NCBI RefSeq assembly: GCF_004959855.1
Contig: NZ_SPNT01000003.1
Location: 434,001-498,000 of the forward strand
Length of the DNA stretch: 64,000 bases
DNA from: Nitratireductor sp. XY-223
Lineage (GTDB): Bacteria > Pseudomonadota > Alphaproteobacteria > Rhizobiales > Rhizobiaceae
Reading direction: 5' to 3'
Shown: positions 37,396 through 46,607 of the stretch, one piece after another
Layout of the letters: every line of letters begins with the position of its first letter
Position numbering within the stretch: the first letter of the stretch is position 1
The notes under the pieces: generated by a model
What the model was told of the DNA's origin: nothing
Database searches by the model: none
Seen by the model: the letters and a program-made list of their open reading frames with translations, nothing else
Translations under genes and position numbers: made by a program

Positions 37396-38973
37396 ATGAT
37401 GCGAACAGTCTTTTATGTAGTCTCGGTGGTTGCGCTGCTCGCCGTCTGGCTCATCGCATTGGCCTGGCCGCCCTTTGTCTGGGCGCTGGTGATCGTCATC
37501 CCGCTTATTCTTGTCGGCTTCTATGACATTCACTGGTCGGATCACAACGTCCTGCGAAACTACCCGGTGATCGGCCACCTGCGTTACGCCTTCGAATTCA
37601 TCAGCCCCGAAATCAGGCAGTATTTCGTCGAGAACAACGAGGACGGCAAACCCTACAACAGGATTCACCGCAACCTGGTCTACGCGCGTGCGGCCGGAAC
37701 GGTCGATACCCAGCCCTTCGGCACCCAGCGGGACATCATGGAGGTGGGTTTCACGCGGGGCAGCCATTCGCTCGCCCCCAAGGAGGTTTCGCGCGACGAG
37801 GCCCGGGTCACCGTCGGCGGTCCGGAATGCAAGCAGCCTTACTCGGCCTCGCGCCTCAACATCTCCGCCATGAGTTTCGGCGCGCTCAGCCCGACCGCGA
37901 TCCACGCCCTGAACGCCGGTGCGAAACGCGGAAATTTCGCCCACAATACAGGTGAGGGCGGGCTGAGCCCGTACCATCTTGCCGGCGGCGGCGACATCAT
38001 CTTCCAGATCGGCACGGGCTATTTCAGTTGCCGCACGCCCGAGGGAACGTTCGACGAGGACAAGTTCATCGAGATCGCCAATCGCGATGTGGTCAAGATG
38101 ATCGAGATCAAGCTGTCCCAGGGTGCGAAGCCGGCCCATGGCGGCGTTCTGCCTGCCGCGAAGGTCGACGCGGAGATCGCGCGAATCCGCGGCGTGCCCG
38201 TGGGCAAGGATGTCATCTCACCGCCGGCGCACACGACCTTCTCTTCGCCCGAGGGATTGCTGGAATGGGTCGCGCGTTTGCGCGAGGTCAGCAACGGCAA
38301 GCCGATCGGTTTCAAGCTGTGCATCGGCAGGCGCCACGAATTCATGGGCATCGTCAAGGCCATGGTGAAGACGAAGATCCTGCCGGACTTCATAACGGTC
38401 GACGGAGCGGAGGGCGGCACCGGTGCGGCGCCACTGGAGTTCACCGACCGCCTCGGCGTGCCGATCAACGAGGGCCTGTCCTTCGCGCATTCATGTCTCG
38501 TCGGCGCGTCGCTGCGCGACAAGCTGCGGGTGATCGCCAGCGCCAAGGTGGTGACCGGTTTTCACATGGTGGAGAAAATGGCGCTCGGTGCGGATATGTG
38601 CAATATGGCGCGGCCCATGCTGTTCGCGCTCGGCTGTATCCAGGCTGTGCGCTGCAATACCAACACGTGTCCCACCGGCATTGCGACGCAGGACCGCCAG
38701 CGCGCCAAGGCGGTGGACATCGACTCGCGTCAGGTCCGGGTGGCGAATTTTCACGACGCAACGGTTGAAAGCTTCCTGGACCTCGTCGGCGCAATGGGCA
38801 TTGAATCGCCGGACCAGTTGACGCCCGACCTGATCTACCAGCGGGTCGCCGATGAAACCGAGCGCACCTATGATGAAATCTACGCGTTCCTGAAGCCGGG
38901 CGAACTGCTCGGAAAGGACATCAACCCCGCTTTCGCGCATCACTGGGCAAAGGCCAGCGCCGAAGCGTTTTGA
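37396..38973 (+). CDS. FMN-binding glutamate synthase domain protein, membrane anchored
   Basis: A 525-residue protein with two N-terminal hydrophobic helices (about residues 2-45) and a GltS FMN TIM barrel. YSASRLNISAMSFGALSPTA, GGISPYHL-like GEGGLSPYHLAGGGDIIFQI, TVDGAEGGTGAAPLEF and CNTNTCPTGIATQD are the hallmark segments; the last is the cluster-binding cysteine motif. It lacks the glutaminase domain of true GltB. Such stand-alone proteins are of uncertain role. ATG 37396 has GGAGG at 37382-37386 at proper distance; ATG 37387 is too close. It converges with the first permease gene, five bases away. Confidence 0.85.
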   Translation: MMRTVFYVVSVVALLAVWLIALAWPPFVWALVIVIPLILVGFYDIHWSDHNVLRNYPVIGHLRYAFEFISPEIRQYFVENNEDGKPYNRIHRNLVYARAAGTVDTQPFGTQRDIMEVGFTRGSHSLAPKEVSRDEARVTVGGPECKQPYSASRLNISAMSFGALSPTAIHALNAGAKRGNFAHNTGEGGLSPYHLAGGGDIIFQIGTGYFSCRTPEGTFDEDKFIEIANRDVVKMIEIKLSQGAKPAHGGVLPAAKVDAEIARIRGVPVGKDVISPPAHTTFSSPEGLLEWVARLREVSNGKPIGFKLCIGRRHEFMGIVKAMVKTKILPDFITVDGAEGGTGAAPLEFTDRLGVPINEGLSFAHSCLVGASLRDKLRVIASAKVVTGFHMVEKMALGADMCNMARPMLFALGCIQAVRCNTNTCPTGIATQDRQRAKAVDIDSRQVRVANFHDATVESFLDLVGAMGIESPDQLTPDLIYQRVADETERTYDEIYAFLKPGELLGKDINPAFAHHWAKASAEAF

Positions 38974-38978
38974 CCCGT

Positions 38979-40268
38979 TCAGGACGGCTGGCCGTTGGTC
39001 TCCGGCCTTACCGCGGCGCGATAGGTGAGCAGCGCCGTCGTGGCATTGATGAGCGCGAGCGCCAGGATCGCCCAGATGACATGCTGGAGATGCGCCACCG
39101 CGGCCATTGCGAACGACAACCCGATTCCGACCGTGCGAACCGCGACCTTGGAAACGCCGATACCGATGACCGCATACTCCTCTGGTGCGACGTCCATGAA
39201 GTAGAGGTAACGCGCCGTAGAGACGCCGCGCACCGCGACCGTGACGATGAACAGCGCGATCGCGTGGATATAGGGCGAATCGACCACCGGATAAAAGAAG
39301 TTCGCGACCAGCATGAACCCGGCCAGGGCGGCCAGGCACGCGCCTGCCGTCATCACGGTTCGCGTCGACTTTGTGCCGACCAGGCCCCACAGCGGACCGG
39401 AAACGATCAGCGCGGTCGCCGACGAGATGATCAGCGCGCTCAGCCCCTTCGGCGAGGTATGATGCGCCAGGGCGGCAAGGATCGCGTAGAAGGGAATGGA
39501 AAGTTCGACCGTAAGCAATGCCAGCCTGACGCGCAGGTAGCGTTGGAACCAGGGCATGCCGATCAGCAGACGGAAGTTGTCAATGGCCTCGCGTACCTGT
39601 TCGGCGACGGAGAATTTCCGGGCTTCTTCCGGTGAGGCTTCCTCTCGCTGGGAGCCGCCTTCGAACTCGCGGACCATCAGGATGACCGCACTCGCAACCA
39701 CAAAACAAACCACACCGATTGTCACCAGCACCACATGGCGGTCGAAGGGTGGATCGTCGAAGAAGGCCCGGTGCGCGGACCACGCCAATATGCCGGTCGC
39801 GATGCCGCCCAGGGTCATGACCGAGTACATCAGCAGCGTCCGCGATCGCGAATTGAGCACCTCTCCGTAGAAACCGGCGGTCATGATGGCCTGGTATTCG
39901 GATGTCGCGCCGACCAGCAGGATGACCAGGACGAAACAGATCCCGACCACGAGCGGCGTTCCGAAGGTGGCGGCAGCCAGCGCCGTCATGAAAGCGATCG
40001 CCAACACTATGTCTGTGGCGGCAAGGTCCCTTTTCTTTTGCTGCCGGCGCGCCGCAATCGGCGTGGCGAATGTCGCCGTGAACAGGCAGGCCGTCTGACC
40101 GAATGTCACCAGCATGCCCGCAAGCAGCACGGGCAAATCCAGGGAAATCGCAAGATAGGTCAGCACGACCGACGGGTTCGCCATCGTCCAGGCCGTGGTG
40201 GAAAAAGTCCCCTGTCCGAAAAGGACGGACAGGTTGCGTTTCTCACTGGAAGACTGCGTGTTGTTCAT
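38979..40268 (-). CDS. MFS-like permease, tandem copy A
   Basis: A 429-residue membrane protein with about twelve hydrophobic segments in two halves, separated by an acidic cytosolic loop (EGGSQREEASPEEARKFSVA). The motif SIPFYAILAALAHHTSPKG and the start NLSVLFGQGTFSTTAWTMAN recur almost unchanged in the neighbouring copy, so the two are tandem paralogues. Classical MFS signature motifs are weak, so the family call is tentative. Located in the leftward unit opposite marR-rdhA, it is a candidate transporter for a halogenated aromatic acid or its product. Confidence 0.7.
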   Translation of the reverse strand: MNNTQSSSEKRNLSVLFGQGTFSTTAWTMANPSVVLTYLAISLDLPVLLAGMLVTFGQTACLFTATFATPIAARRQQKKRDLAATDIVLAIAFMTALAAATFGTPLVVGICFVLVILLVGATSEYQAIMTAGFYGEVLNSRSRTLLMYSVMTLGGIATGILAWSAHRAFFDDPPFDRHVVLVTIGVVCFVVASAVILMVREFEGGSQREEASPEEARKFSVAEQVREAIDNFRLLIGMPWFQRYLRVRLALLTVELSIPFYAILAALAHHTSPKGLSALIISSATALIVSGPLWGLVGTKSTRTVMTAGACLAALAGFMLVANFFYPVVDSPYIHAIALFIVTVAVRGVSTARYLYFMDVAPEEYAVIGIGVSKVAVRTVGIGLSFAMAAVAHLQHVIWAILALALINATTALLTYRAAVRPETNGQPS

Positions 40269-40298
40269 GCGTATGCTGTGCCATCAAACAATCATGAT

Positions 40299-41588
40299 CT
40301 ATGCGGTCACCGGTTTCGGGCGGCTTGAGACCGACAGCACCAATATTGCCGTGCAGATGTTAAGAAAAGACACAAAGGTGATTGCCCAGGCAATATGTTG
40401 TGTGTGGGCAAGGAATGCCATGAATGCCGCCACCGCGATGCTCCACACCTTGACGACGCTCTTGGAGACGGCGAGGCCGGCGACCCGGTGCTCTTTCGGG
40501 GCGTTGTCGAGATAGTAGAGCGCCCTGGCATTGGTAACGCCCTGAACCCCGACCGTGGCGACAAACAGGGTAGCCGAGTGAATAATCGTCTTGTCGACGA
40601 CCGGTACGAAGTGGTTGAGAACCAGCGCCACACCGCTGACAGCCGCAAGCAGGGAACCGCAGGCCATGACGCTGCCGTTGGAGAGCCGTCCGACGGAACG
40701 CCATATAGGTCCGCCCAGCATCAGGGCGGCCGCCGACGATATAATGAGTGCGGTCAATCCCTTGTGAGAGCCGCTATGCGCAATGGCCGCCAGGATGGCA
40801 AAGAACGGAATGGACAGTTCGACGGTCTGCAACGCCAGCCGGATCAGAAGGAAACGGCGGAACCACGGCATCGTCAGGAGCTCGCGCAGTTTGGAAGCGA
40901 AACCCGCGATGGCGAGACGGGCCGCCTGATAGACGCCTTGCTGGTCCTTCCCGGTGTGACCGTCCTGCACGTCGCGTTTCAAATCACGAACCAGCAAAAC
41001 GGAAAGGGCGGCGATGCAGAAGCTGACGACCGCGATGGCGACAACCGCGGAGTGCCGCGCGAAGGCAGGATACTCCTGGGTAACAACGTGCGCCGTCCAG
41101 GTAAACGCGATCGTGCACATGCCGCCGATCCCCATGGCTGCATAGATCAGCCGCTGGCGGCTGTCGGACTGCAGCACGTCGGCGAGAAAATCCCAGTTGA
41201 TGAGGTTTTGATATTCCTCGACCATGCCGATCAGCAGGACGACAACGATAAAGGCGGCCGTGACGACCGCAGTGGACGCGGTCAGGACGGAGGCGACCGC
41301 CAGCAGGCAACAGACGGCAAGAATGAAGTCGGTCCCGGCGATGACGGCCTTCTTGTTGACAAGGCGGGCCGCCGTATCGGAGCCGAACACGGCTACACCG
41401 ACATTGCCGGAGCGCCTGATACTGACGAGCAGGCCGGCCAGCAAAACGGGCATATCCATCGATATCGCAAGATAGGACAGGACAACCGCAGGGTTGGACA
41501 TGGTCCACCCGACCGTCTGGAGAGCCCGTTGGCCGGACAGGATCGACAGGTTTCTTGTCTCGTGCGGATTGACCTGCGGCGCGTTCAT
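40299..41588 (-). CDS. MFS-like permease, tandem copy B
   Basis: A 429-residue polytopic protein paralogous to copy A: NLSILSGQRALQTVGWTMSN, SIPFFAILAAIAHSGSHKG and ARALYYLDNAPKEHRVAG align with the same places in A. The start is set at ATG 41588 (MNAPQVNPHE), giving the same length as A. It lies 30 bases upstream of copy A and 43 bases downstream of a hydroxyacid dehydrogenase, so the three are probably one operon controlled from the marR intergenic palindrome. Two similar transporters side by side may form a heterodimer or import and export partners (inference). Confidence 0.7.
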   Translation of the reverse strand: MNAPQVNPHETRNLSILSGQRALQTVGWTMSNPAVVLSYLAISMDMPVLLAGLLVSIRRSGNVGVAVFGSDTAARLVNKKAVIAGTDFILAVCCLLAVASVLTASTAVVTAAFIVVVLLIGMVEEYQNLINWDFLADVLQSDSRQRLIYAAMGIGGMCTIAFTWTAHVVTQEYPAFARHSAVVAIAVVSFCIAALSVLLVRDLKRDVQDGHTGKDQQGVYQAARLAIAGFASKLRELLTMPWFRRFLLIRLALQTVELSIPFFAILAAIAHSGSHKGLTALIISSAAALMLGGPIWRSVGRLSNGSVMACGSLLAAVSGVALVLNHFVPVVDKTIIHSATLFVATVGVQGVTNARALYYLDNAPKEHRVAGLAVSKSVVKVWSIAVAAFMAFLAHTQHIAWAITFVSFLNICTAILVLSVSSRPKPVTA

Positions 41589-41631
41589 GTCCCGTTCGTT
41601 CTGCTTCAAAACCTCGGTATCGGCTTGTTGG

Positions 41632-42594
41632 TCATTTTCGCGGCCAGGGCGTTTCAGCGACCGGCGTGAGCGGTGCGCCGTTTTCGAACCAGCCGATCAG
41701 GTTGTCGACCAGCAACTGCGCCATCGCGTTGCGCGTGTGGACCGACGCCGAAGCCATGTGCGGAAGCAGAACCACATGGTCCATGTCCATAAGTTCCTGC
41801 GGCACATGTGGTTCGTTTTCGAAGACATCGAGCCCGGCGGCCATGATTGTCCGGTCCTGCAGGGCCGCCACGAGTGCCGGCTCGTCGACGGTGGTTCCGC
41901 GCCCGATATTGATGAATATACCCTCGGCGCCGAGCGCCTGAAAGATCTCGGCGTTGATCAGGCCGCGGGTGGCTTCGCCGCCGGGCGCCGCGCACAGCAG
42001 GACATCGCAGTGGGACGCAAGTTCGCGCAGGCTCGAGCAATAGGGGTAAGGCACGTCGCGCACACGGGTACGGTTGTGATAGCAAATCTCCATCCCCATC
42101 GCCTGCGCGCGCACCGCGATCGCCCTGCCGATGCGCCCCAATCCAAAAATTCCGAGCCGCTTGCCGCGCAGCGTGCCACGGGTGAGGGGATATCCCTTCT
42201 TCCATTTCCCGGCGCGCAGCCAGCGCTCGGCCGCCGACAGTTCACGCGCCGTCATGATCATCAGGCCGATGGCGGCATCGGCGACTTCTTCCGAAAGCAC
42301 GTCCGGCGTATTGGTCACGATGATGTTCCTGGCGGCGGCGTGCGGCACGTCGATATTGTCATAGCCAACGCCGTAGTTGGCGATGATCTCCAGTCGCGGG
42401 AGTCGATCCATCAGATTGGCCCCGATGCCGCGGGCCGGGCTGCCGGCGATGCCGCGGATTTCGTCGGCGACCGCGTTCAGCACGTCATCGGCGGCATCGC
42501 CGGCAGGAAGCGAATGGGTTGTATAGGCCGCGGACAGCTGTTCGTGCACAAGCGGCATCAGGCTTCCGGTAATCAGGATTTCTGGTTTCGGCAT
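41632..42594 (-). CDS. D-2-hydroxyacid dehydrogenase (NAD(P)-dependent)
   Basis: A 320-residue dehydrogenase. The Rossmann motif GKRLGIFGLGRIGRAIAVRA, NYGVGYDNIDVPHAAARNII, INIGRGTTVDEPALVAALQD and the catalytic His segment VVLLPHMASASVHTR are those of the GhrB/hydroxypyruvate-glyoxylate reductase group. I start at ATG 42594; ATG 42618 is a second option with an AAGGA directly against it. It is the first gene leftward from the MarR intergenic region. Its role in dehalogenation, if any, might be handling a hydroxy- or oxo-acid from ring or side-chain breakdown (inference). Confidence 0.87.
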   Translation of the reverse strand: MPKPEILITGSLMPLVHEQLSAAYTTHSLPAGDAADDVLNAVADEIRGIAGSPARGIGANLMDRLPRLEIIANYGVGYDNIDVPHAAARNIIVTNTPDVLSEEVADAAIGLMIMTARELSAAERWLRAGKWKKGYPLTRGTLRGKRLGIFGLGRIGRAIAVRAQAMGMEICYHNRTRVRDVPYPYCSSLRELASHCDVLLCAAPGGEATRGLINAEIFQALGAEGIFINIGRGTTVDEPALVAALQDRTIMAAGLDVFENEPHVPQELMDMDHVVLLPHMASASVHTRNAMAQLLVDNLIGWFENGAPLTPVAETPWPRK

Positions 42595-42708
42595 TGGCGC
42601 TTTCCGTTTGGTGGACATTCCTTTTAGATCGCTTCGGCCGAACCTTGAAGTGTGAGAATGAATTTGCCGCATGAATGTCAACGGGCACGATATGCAGATA
42701 ATTGACAT

Positions 42709-42720
42709 TGTTAATTAACA
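42709..42720. promoter_or_regulatory. Probable MarR operator
   Basis: TGTTAATTAACA is a perfect 12-base palindrome in an AT-rich stretch midway between the divergent dehydrogenase and marR genes (47 bases before marR). MarR proteins bind such AT-rich palindromes, so this is a likely shared operator. Confidence 0.7.
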
Positions 42721-42766
42721 TTGATAATCATATTGGCGTGAGGCGGGGATAGCGGAGAAAAAGGCG

Positions 42767-43216
42767 ATGGACCGCGGCTACAGACTGCACACCAGGCTTG
42801 GATACAAGGTTTCCCGGCTTGCCCGGCTGATGGAAGCGCAACTCGACGAGATGATCAGCCCCTTCGGGGTCACGCGGCTGATGTGGTGCATCCTCAGCGG
42901 TGTCGGACTTGAGGATGTCAGGACGCCGTCGGCCCTTGCGGATTACGTTGGCATCGCCCGCTCGGCGGTTTCGCGTGCGTTGCGAACCATGGAGGACATG
43001 GGGCTCATCAGCCGTTGCGGCGCCGACGGTGACGGCCGCGGCGTCGAGATCAGGCTGACAGAAAGAGGCAGGTCCGTGATGGAACAATGCCGTCCTCTTG
43101 TCGAACAACTCAACGACCATTTTACCGACAAGATCGCGCAGGACGAGCTTGCAGCGGTGCTGCGCCTCGTCGACGCGTTGTCGGCCGGCGAAACTCGGGA
43201 GCTGGCACGTCTGTAA
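42767..43216 (+). CDS. MarR-family transcriptional regulator
   Basis: A 149-residue winged-helix regulator. PSALADYVGIARSAVSRALR is the recognition region, followed by LISRCGADGDGRGVEIRLTE, the wing. The N- and C-terminal helices form the dimer. It precedes the reductive dehalogenase by four bases and is divergent from the dehydrogenase/permease unit, so it probably controls both in response to an aromatic acid, the usual MarR ligand class. Reductive dehalogenase loci of organohalide-respiring bacteria often carry MarR-type regulators too. Confidence 0.92.
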   Translation: MDRGYRLHTRLGYKVSRLARLMEAQLDEMISPFGVTRLMWCILSGVGLEDVRTPSALADYVGIARSAVSRALRTMEDMGLISRCGADGDGRGVEIRLTERGRSVMEQCRPLVEQLNDHFTDKIAQDELAAVLRLVDALSAGETRELARL

Positions 43217-43220
43217 CGCC

Positions 43221-46200
43221 ATGAACGTCAATCTCTTCTCGACCAGAAAGCGTCCCTTCCACCTCGGTCCCTTTCCGCTTGAAAGGCTGAAGCGCACATC
43301 GCACGGCCCGGATCTTGGCGCGGTAGAGCCGATGCGGCCGCTCGATTTCAGCCGTCACCCGCAGGAGTCCCTGGCCCATGCCATGGCCCGGTTCCTCGCC
43401 ATGATGGATACCGTGCGTGATGGAAAGATCGTCCACGGCGAGGCCGAGATTCCCGACGACTTAAAGGAACGCGCCCATCATCTGAAGGCGGCCGGATACT
43501 ATTTCGATGCCTCCATGGTCGGCATTGCCCGTCTGGAAGCGGGGCATTTTCTGGCCGATCCGTTCCGCAATCCGATGATCGATTACATCAAGGACGAGCT
43601 TGAAGCGGGCCAGCCGAAGAGCTTCGCCTCGGGCATCGATGCCATCTATGCCGACGTGCTGGAATCGACGCGGGTGGAACTCGGACCGGTCAACCACCAC
43701 AAATATGCGCTGGTCTTTCTCGTCGAACATACGCGCGATCCGCGCCCCGAGGAGCCCGGCACGGAGTGGTTCGTCGACACCCAGGCCGAGCGCGCGGCGT
43801 TGTTGACCTCCAATGTCGCGGTGGTGATCGCCAATTACCTGCGCATGCTCGGGCACGAGGCCCGCGCCCACACGGCCACCACTTCGGACGTCGATATCAA
43901 CAGGCTCGGCGTGTCTTCGGGCCTGTGTTCGATCGAGACCGTGGAAGGCGTTCCGGCGCTGGTCAATCCGTTTGTCGGCACGCGCCTCGGGCTTGCCGCC
44001 GTCACGACGACGCTCGAAATGATCCCGGACGAGCCGCTTGGCGCCGATGCCGGCCGTGCCGGCTGGCATTCCCACGGGCCCGACTGGTGGATGGGCCGCG
44101 GTACGGCGCGCCGCGCATCGACCGCCGTCCCCTATCGCGACCGCGACTTCCGGATGGGACCGCATCCCTTCGAGACGATCAAGCGCTGCGACGAGCCGAC
44201 GACCTTTATCGACGAGGAACGGGTGCCGCGTTTCCCCAAGCGGGCGGATTTCTTTGCGCGCGCGCTGTTCGGCGACATGGGCAAACAGGTTCAGGAGGGC
44301 GCCAAGGGCGGCATGTATGTCATGAAAAGCCCGATCGGCGCCTGCGCCCGCCGTGCGCTCGGCGCGCTTCTGCTGCTCCAGTTCGGCGAAGCGCGCGGAC
44401 CGGTCTCGCCGCAGACCATGGATCCGGTGCGCAATGCCGACAACCTCAAGGCGGCGTCCTACTACCTGTCCGCCGATGCCGTGGGTCTCAGCCGCGTGCC
44501 CGACTGGGCCTATTACTCCCACGATGCCGGCGGCAATCCAATCGAGCCCTACCATGACAGCGGGGTATCGCTGCTGCTCGATCAGGGTTTCGAAACCATG
44601 GAGGGCGCCAGCGGCGACGACTGGATTTCGGTCGCCCAGTCGATGCGCGCCTATTTGCGCTTCTCGCTGCTCGGCGGCGTCATCGGCGAGCAGATCCGCC
44701 GGCTCGGCTATTCCGCCCGCGTCCATTCGGTGCTCGACGGGGATGTCCTGCAACCGCCGCTTCTTCTGCTTTCCGGCCTCGGCGAGGTCAGCCGCATCGG
44801 CGAGGTCATCCTCAACCCGTTTCTCGGGCCGCGGCTGAAATCCGGCGTCGTCACCACGTCGATGCCGATGACCCACGACAAGCCGATCGACTTCGGCCTT
44901 CAGCAATTCTGCAATTCCTGCAACAAATGCGCGCGGGAGTGTCCGTCCGGCGCCATCACCGCCGGTCCCAAGCTGATGTATAACGGCTACGAGATCTGGA
45001 AGTCCGACGCCGAGAAATGCGCCCGTTATCGCATAACCAACACGGCCGGCGGCATGTGCGGACGCTGCATGAAGACATGTCCCTGGAACCTTGAGGGCCT
45101 GTTCGCCGATGAAGCCTTCCGCTGGCTTGCCATCAACGCGCCGCACAGCGCCCGCACGCTTGCTGCACTCGACGATGCGCTGGGCCGCGGCGAGATCAAC
45201 CCGGTCAAGACCTGGTGGTGGGACGTCGAACTCGATACCGAAAAAGGCCGCTATGTCAGGGCGGAGGCGTCCAACAGGCGCGGGCTTTCGAAGAAACTCG
45301 ACGTCAAATACGAGGATCAGACGCTTGCCGTTTATCCGGCCGACGTGATGCCGTTGCCCTATCCGGTCACGCACCCGCTCAACCGGGAAGAAGGCATCGC
45401 GCGTTACCGGTCCTTGCTGACCCCGCAGGCTTATCGCGACAAACTCGGCCGTGGCGACGCAGAGGGACTGGCGCCGAAGGCGCGGCCGCTCGACGGGCCG
45501 CCGCCGGTCTTCCCCGTCATCGTTTCGAAACGCGAGGACCTCGCCGACGATATCGTGCGCTTCGAATTGACCCGGGCGGACGGCAAACCCTTGCCGCAGG
45601 TCGAGGCGGGCGCCCATGTCGACGTGGTGGTCGCGCCCGAATACCAGCGCCAGTATTCGCTGGCCGGCGATCCGTCGGACAACAGCAAATATGTCCTCGG
45701 TGTCCAGAAGGAAACCAACGGGCGCGGCGGCTCTTTGCTGATGTACCGGGTCTTCAAGGAGGGCAGGCGGGTCTTCATCAGTGAGCCGCGCAACCATTTC
45801 CCGCTGGACGAGGAGGCGCCCCTTTCAATTCTGATGGCGGGCGGCATCGGCGTGACACCGCTGATCACAATGGCGCACCGGCTGCACGCGCTCGGCCGTG
45901 AATTCATCTTCCACTACAGCGCAAAATCTGAGCAACAGTCCGGTTTCGCCGGCGAGCTGAAGGCGATGCCCTGGTCCGATCGCGTCTTCTTCCACTTTTC
46001 CGCCGACGGCAGGCGCGCCAATCTGCCGGAGCTCGTTCCCGCATACCGGCAGGGCTTCCGGCTCTACACCTGCGGTGCGGACCGCTACATGGACGGCGTC
46101 TTCGAGGCCGCCGCGGCCAAGGACTGGCCGGAGGAGGCGCTGCTCAAGGAGTATTTCTCCGTTCCCGAGGCGCCCGACTATGTCAATCACGACTTCGTCC

Positions 46201-46454
46201 TCGAACTGGCAAAGTCGGGGCGCACCGTCAAGGTTCCGGCCGAAGAGACCGCGGCCGATGCACTCAACGCCGCGGGCATCGCCGTCGACGTCAAATGCAC
46301 CGACGGCCTGTGCGGCGTCTGCGCCGCCCCGTTACTCGGCGGCGACGTTGAACACCGCGATCACGTACTTTCCGCCAAGGAGCGGGAGCACAGGATCATC
46401 CTGTGCTGCTCACGGGCGCAGGACGAGGACGGCGTCGTCAAGGTGGATCTTTAG
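43221..46454 (+). CDS. rdhA: Self-sufficient catabolic reductive dehalogenase (RdhA fused to reductase)
   Basis: A 1077-residue fusion. Residues 1-560 carry the RdhA corrinoid fold, with a possible catalytic Tyr in WAYYSHDAGG (Y431/Y432). Two [4Fe-4S] sites follow: C564, C567, C570, C574 (CNSCNKCARECPSG) and C600, C613, C616, C620 (CGRCMKTCPWN). From about 755, a phthalate dioxygenase reductase-like module has the flavin motif RQYSLAGDP and the nucleotide motif MAGGIGVTPL; a plant-type [2Fe-2S] domain has C1026, C1031 and C1034. No Tat signal and no RdhB anchor are present, so it is cytosolic. This matches BhbA of Comamonas and NpRdhA of Nitratireductor, which dehalogenate ortho-halophenols using NADPH. 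It begins four bases after marR. Confidence 0.93.
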   Translation: MNVNLFSTRKRPFHLGPFPLERLKRTSHGPDLGAVEPMRPLDFSRHPQESLAHAMARFLAMMDTVRDGKIVHGEAEIPDDLKERAHHLKAAGYYFDASMVGIARLEAGHFLADPFRNPMIDYIKDELEAGQPKSFASGIDAIYADVLESTRVELGPVNHHKYALVFLVEHTRDPRPEEPGTEWFVDTQAERAALLTSNVAVVIANYLRMLGHEARAHTATTSDVDINRLGVSSGLCSIETVEGVPALVNPFVGTRLGLAAVTTTLEMIPDEPLGADAGRAGWHSHGPDWWMGRGTARRASTAVPYRDRDFRMGPHPFETIKRCDEPTTFIDEERVPRFPKRADFFARALFGDMGKQVQEGAKGGMYVMKSPIGACARRALGALLLLQFGEARGPVSPQTMDPVRNADNLKAASYYLSADAVGLSRVPDWAYYSHDAGGNPIEPYHDSGVSLLLDQGFETMEGASGDDWISVAQSMRAYLRFSLLGGVIGEQIRRLGYSARVHSVLDGDVLQPPLLLLSGLGEVSRIGEVILNPFLGPRLKSGVVTTSMPMTHDKPIDFGLQQFCNSCNKCARECPSGAITAGPKLMYNGYEIWKSDAEKCARYRITNTAGGMCGRCMKTCPWNLEGLFADEAFRWLAINAPHSARTLAALDDALGRGEINPVKTWWWDVELDTEKGRYVRAEASNRRGLSKKLDVKYEDQTLAVYPADVMPLPYPVTHPLNREEGIARYRSLLTPQAYRDKLGRGDAEGLAPKARPLDGPPPVFPVIVSKREDLADDIVRFELTRADGKPLPQVEAGAHVDVVVAPEYQRQYSLAGDPSDNSKYVLGVQKETNGRGGSLLMYRVFKEGRRVFISEPRNHFPLDEEAPLSILMAGGIGVTPLITMAHRLHALGREFIFHYSAKSEQQSGFAGELKAMPWSDRVFFHFSADGRRANLPELVPAYRQGFRLYTCGADRYMDGVFEAAAAKDWPEEALLKEYFSVPEAPDYVNHDFVLELAKSGRTVKVPAEETAADALNAAGIAVDVKCTDGLCGVCAAPLLGGDVEHRDHVLSAKEREHRIILCCSRAQDEDGVVKVDL

Positions 46455-46607
46455 CCGCCGCAGTTCAGATGCGCGGTTACCCGTGGGCGCCACCCGGGCT
46501 GCCCAATATTCATGCACAACCGCATCTTCCTGATTGCAAAGAGTTTTGCTAGGCTTCCCGAATACGCACGGAAAAAGTGCGGAGGGGAAACAGTAAAAAG
46601 GCTCGGC

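Noticed and set aside
43461-45797. A 778-codon antisense ORF across rdhA
   Set aside because: It is a shadow of GC-rich third positions in rdhA, with a proteome-like absence of any domain motif.
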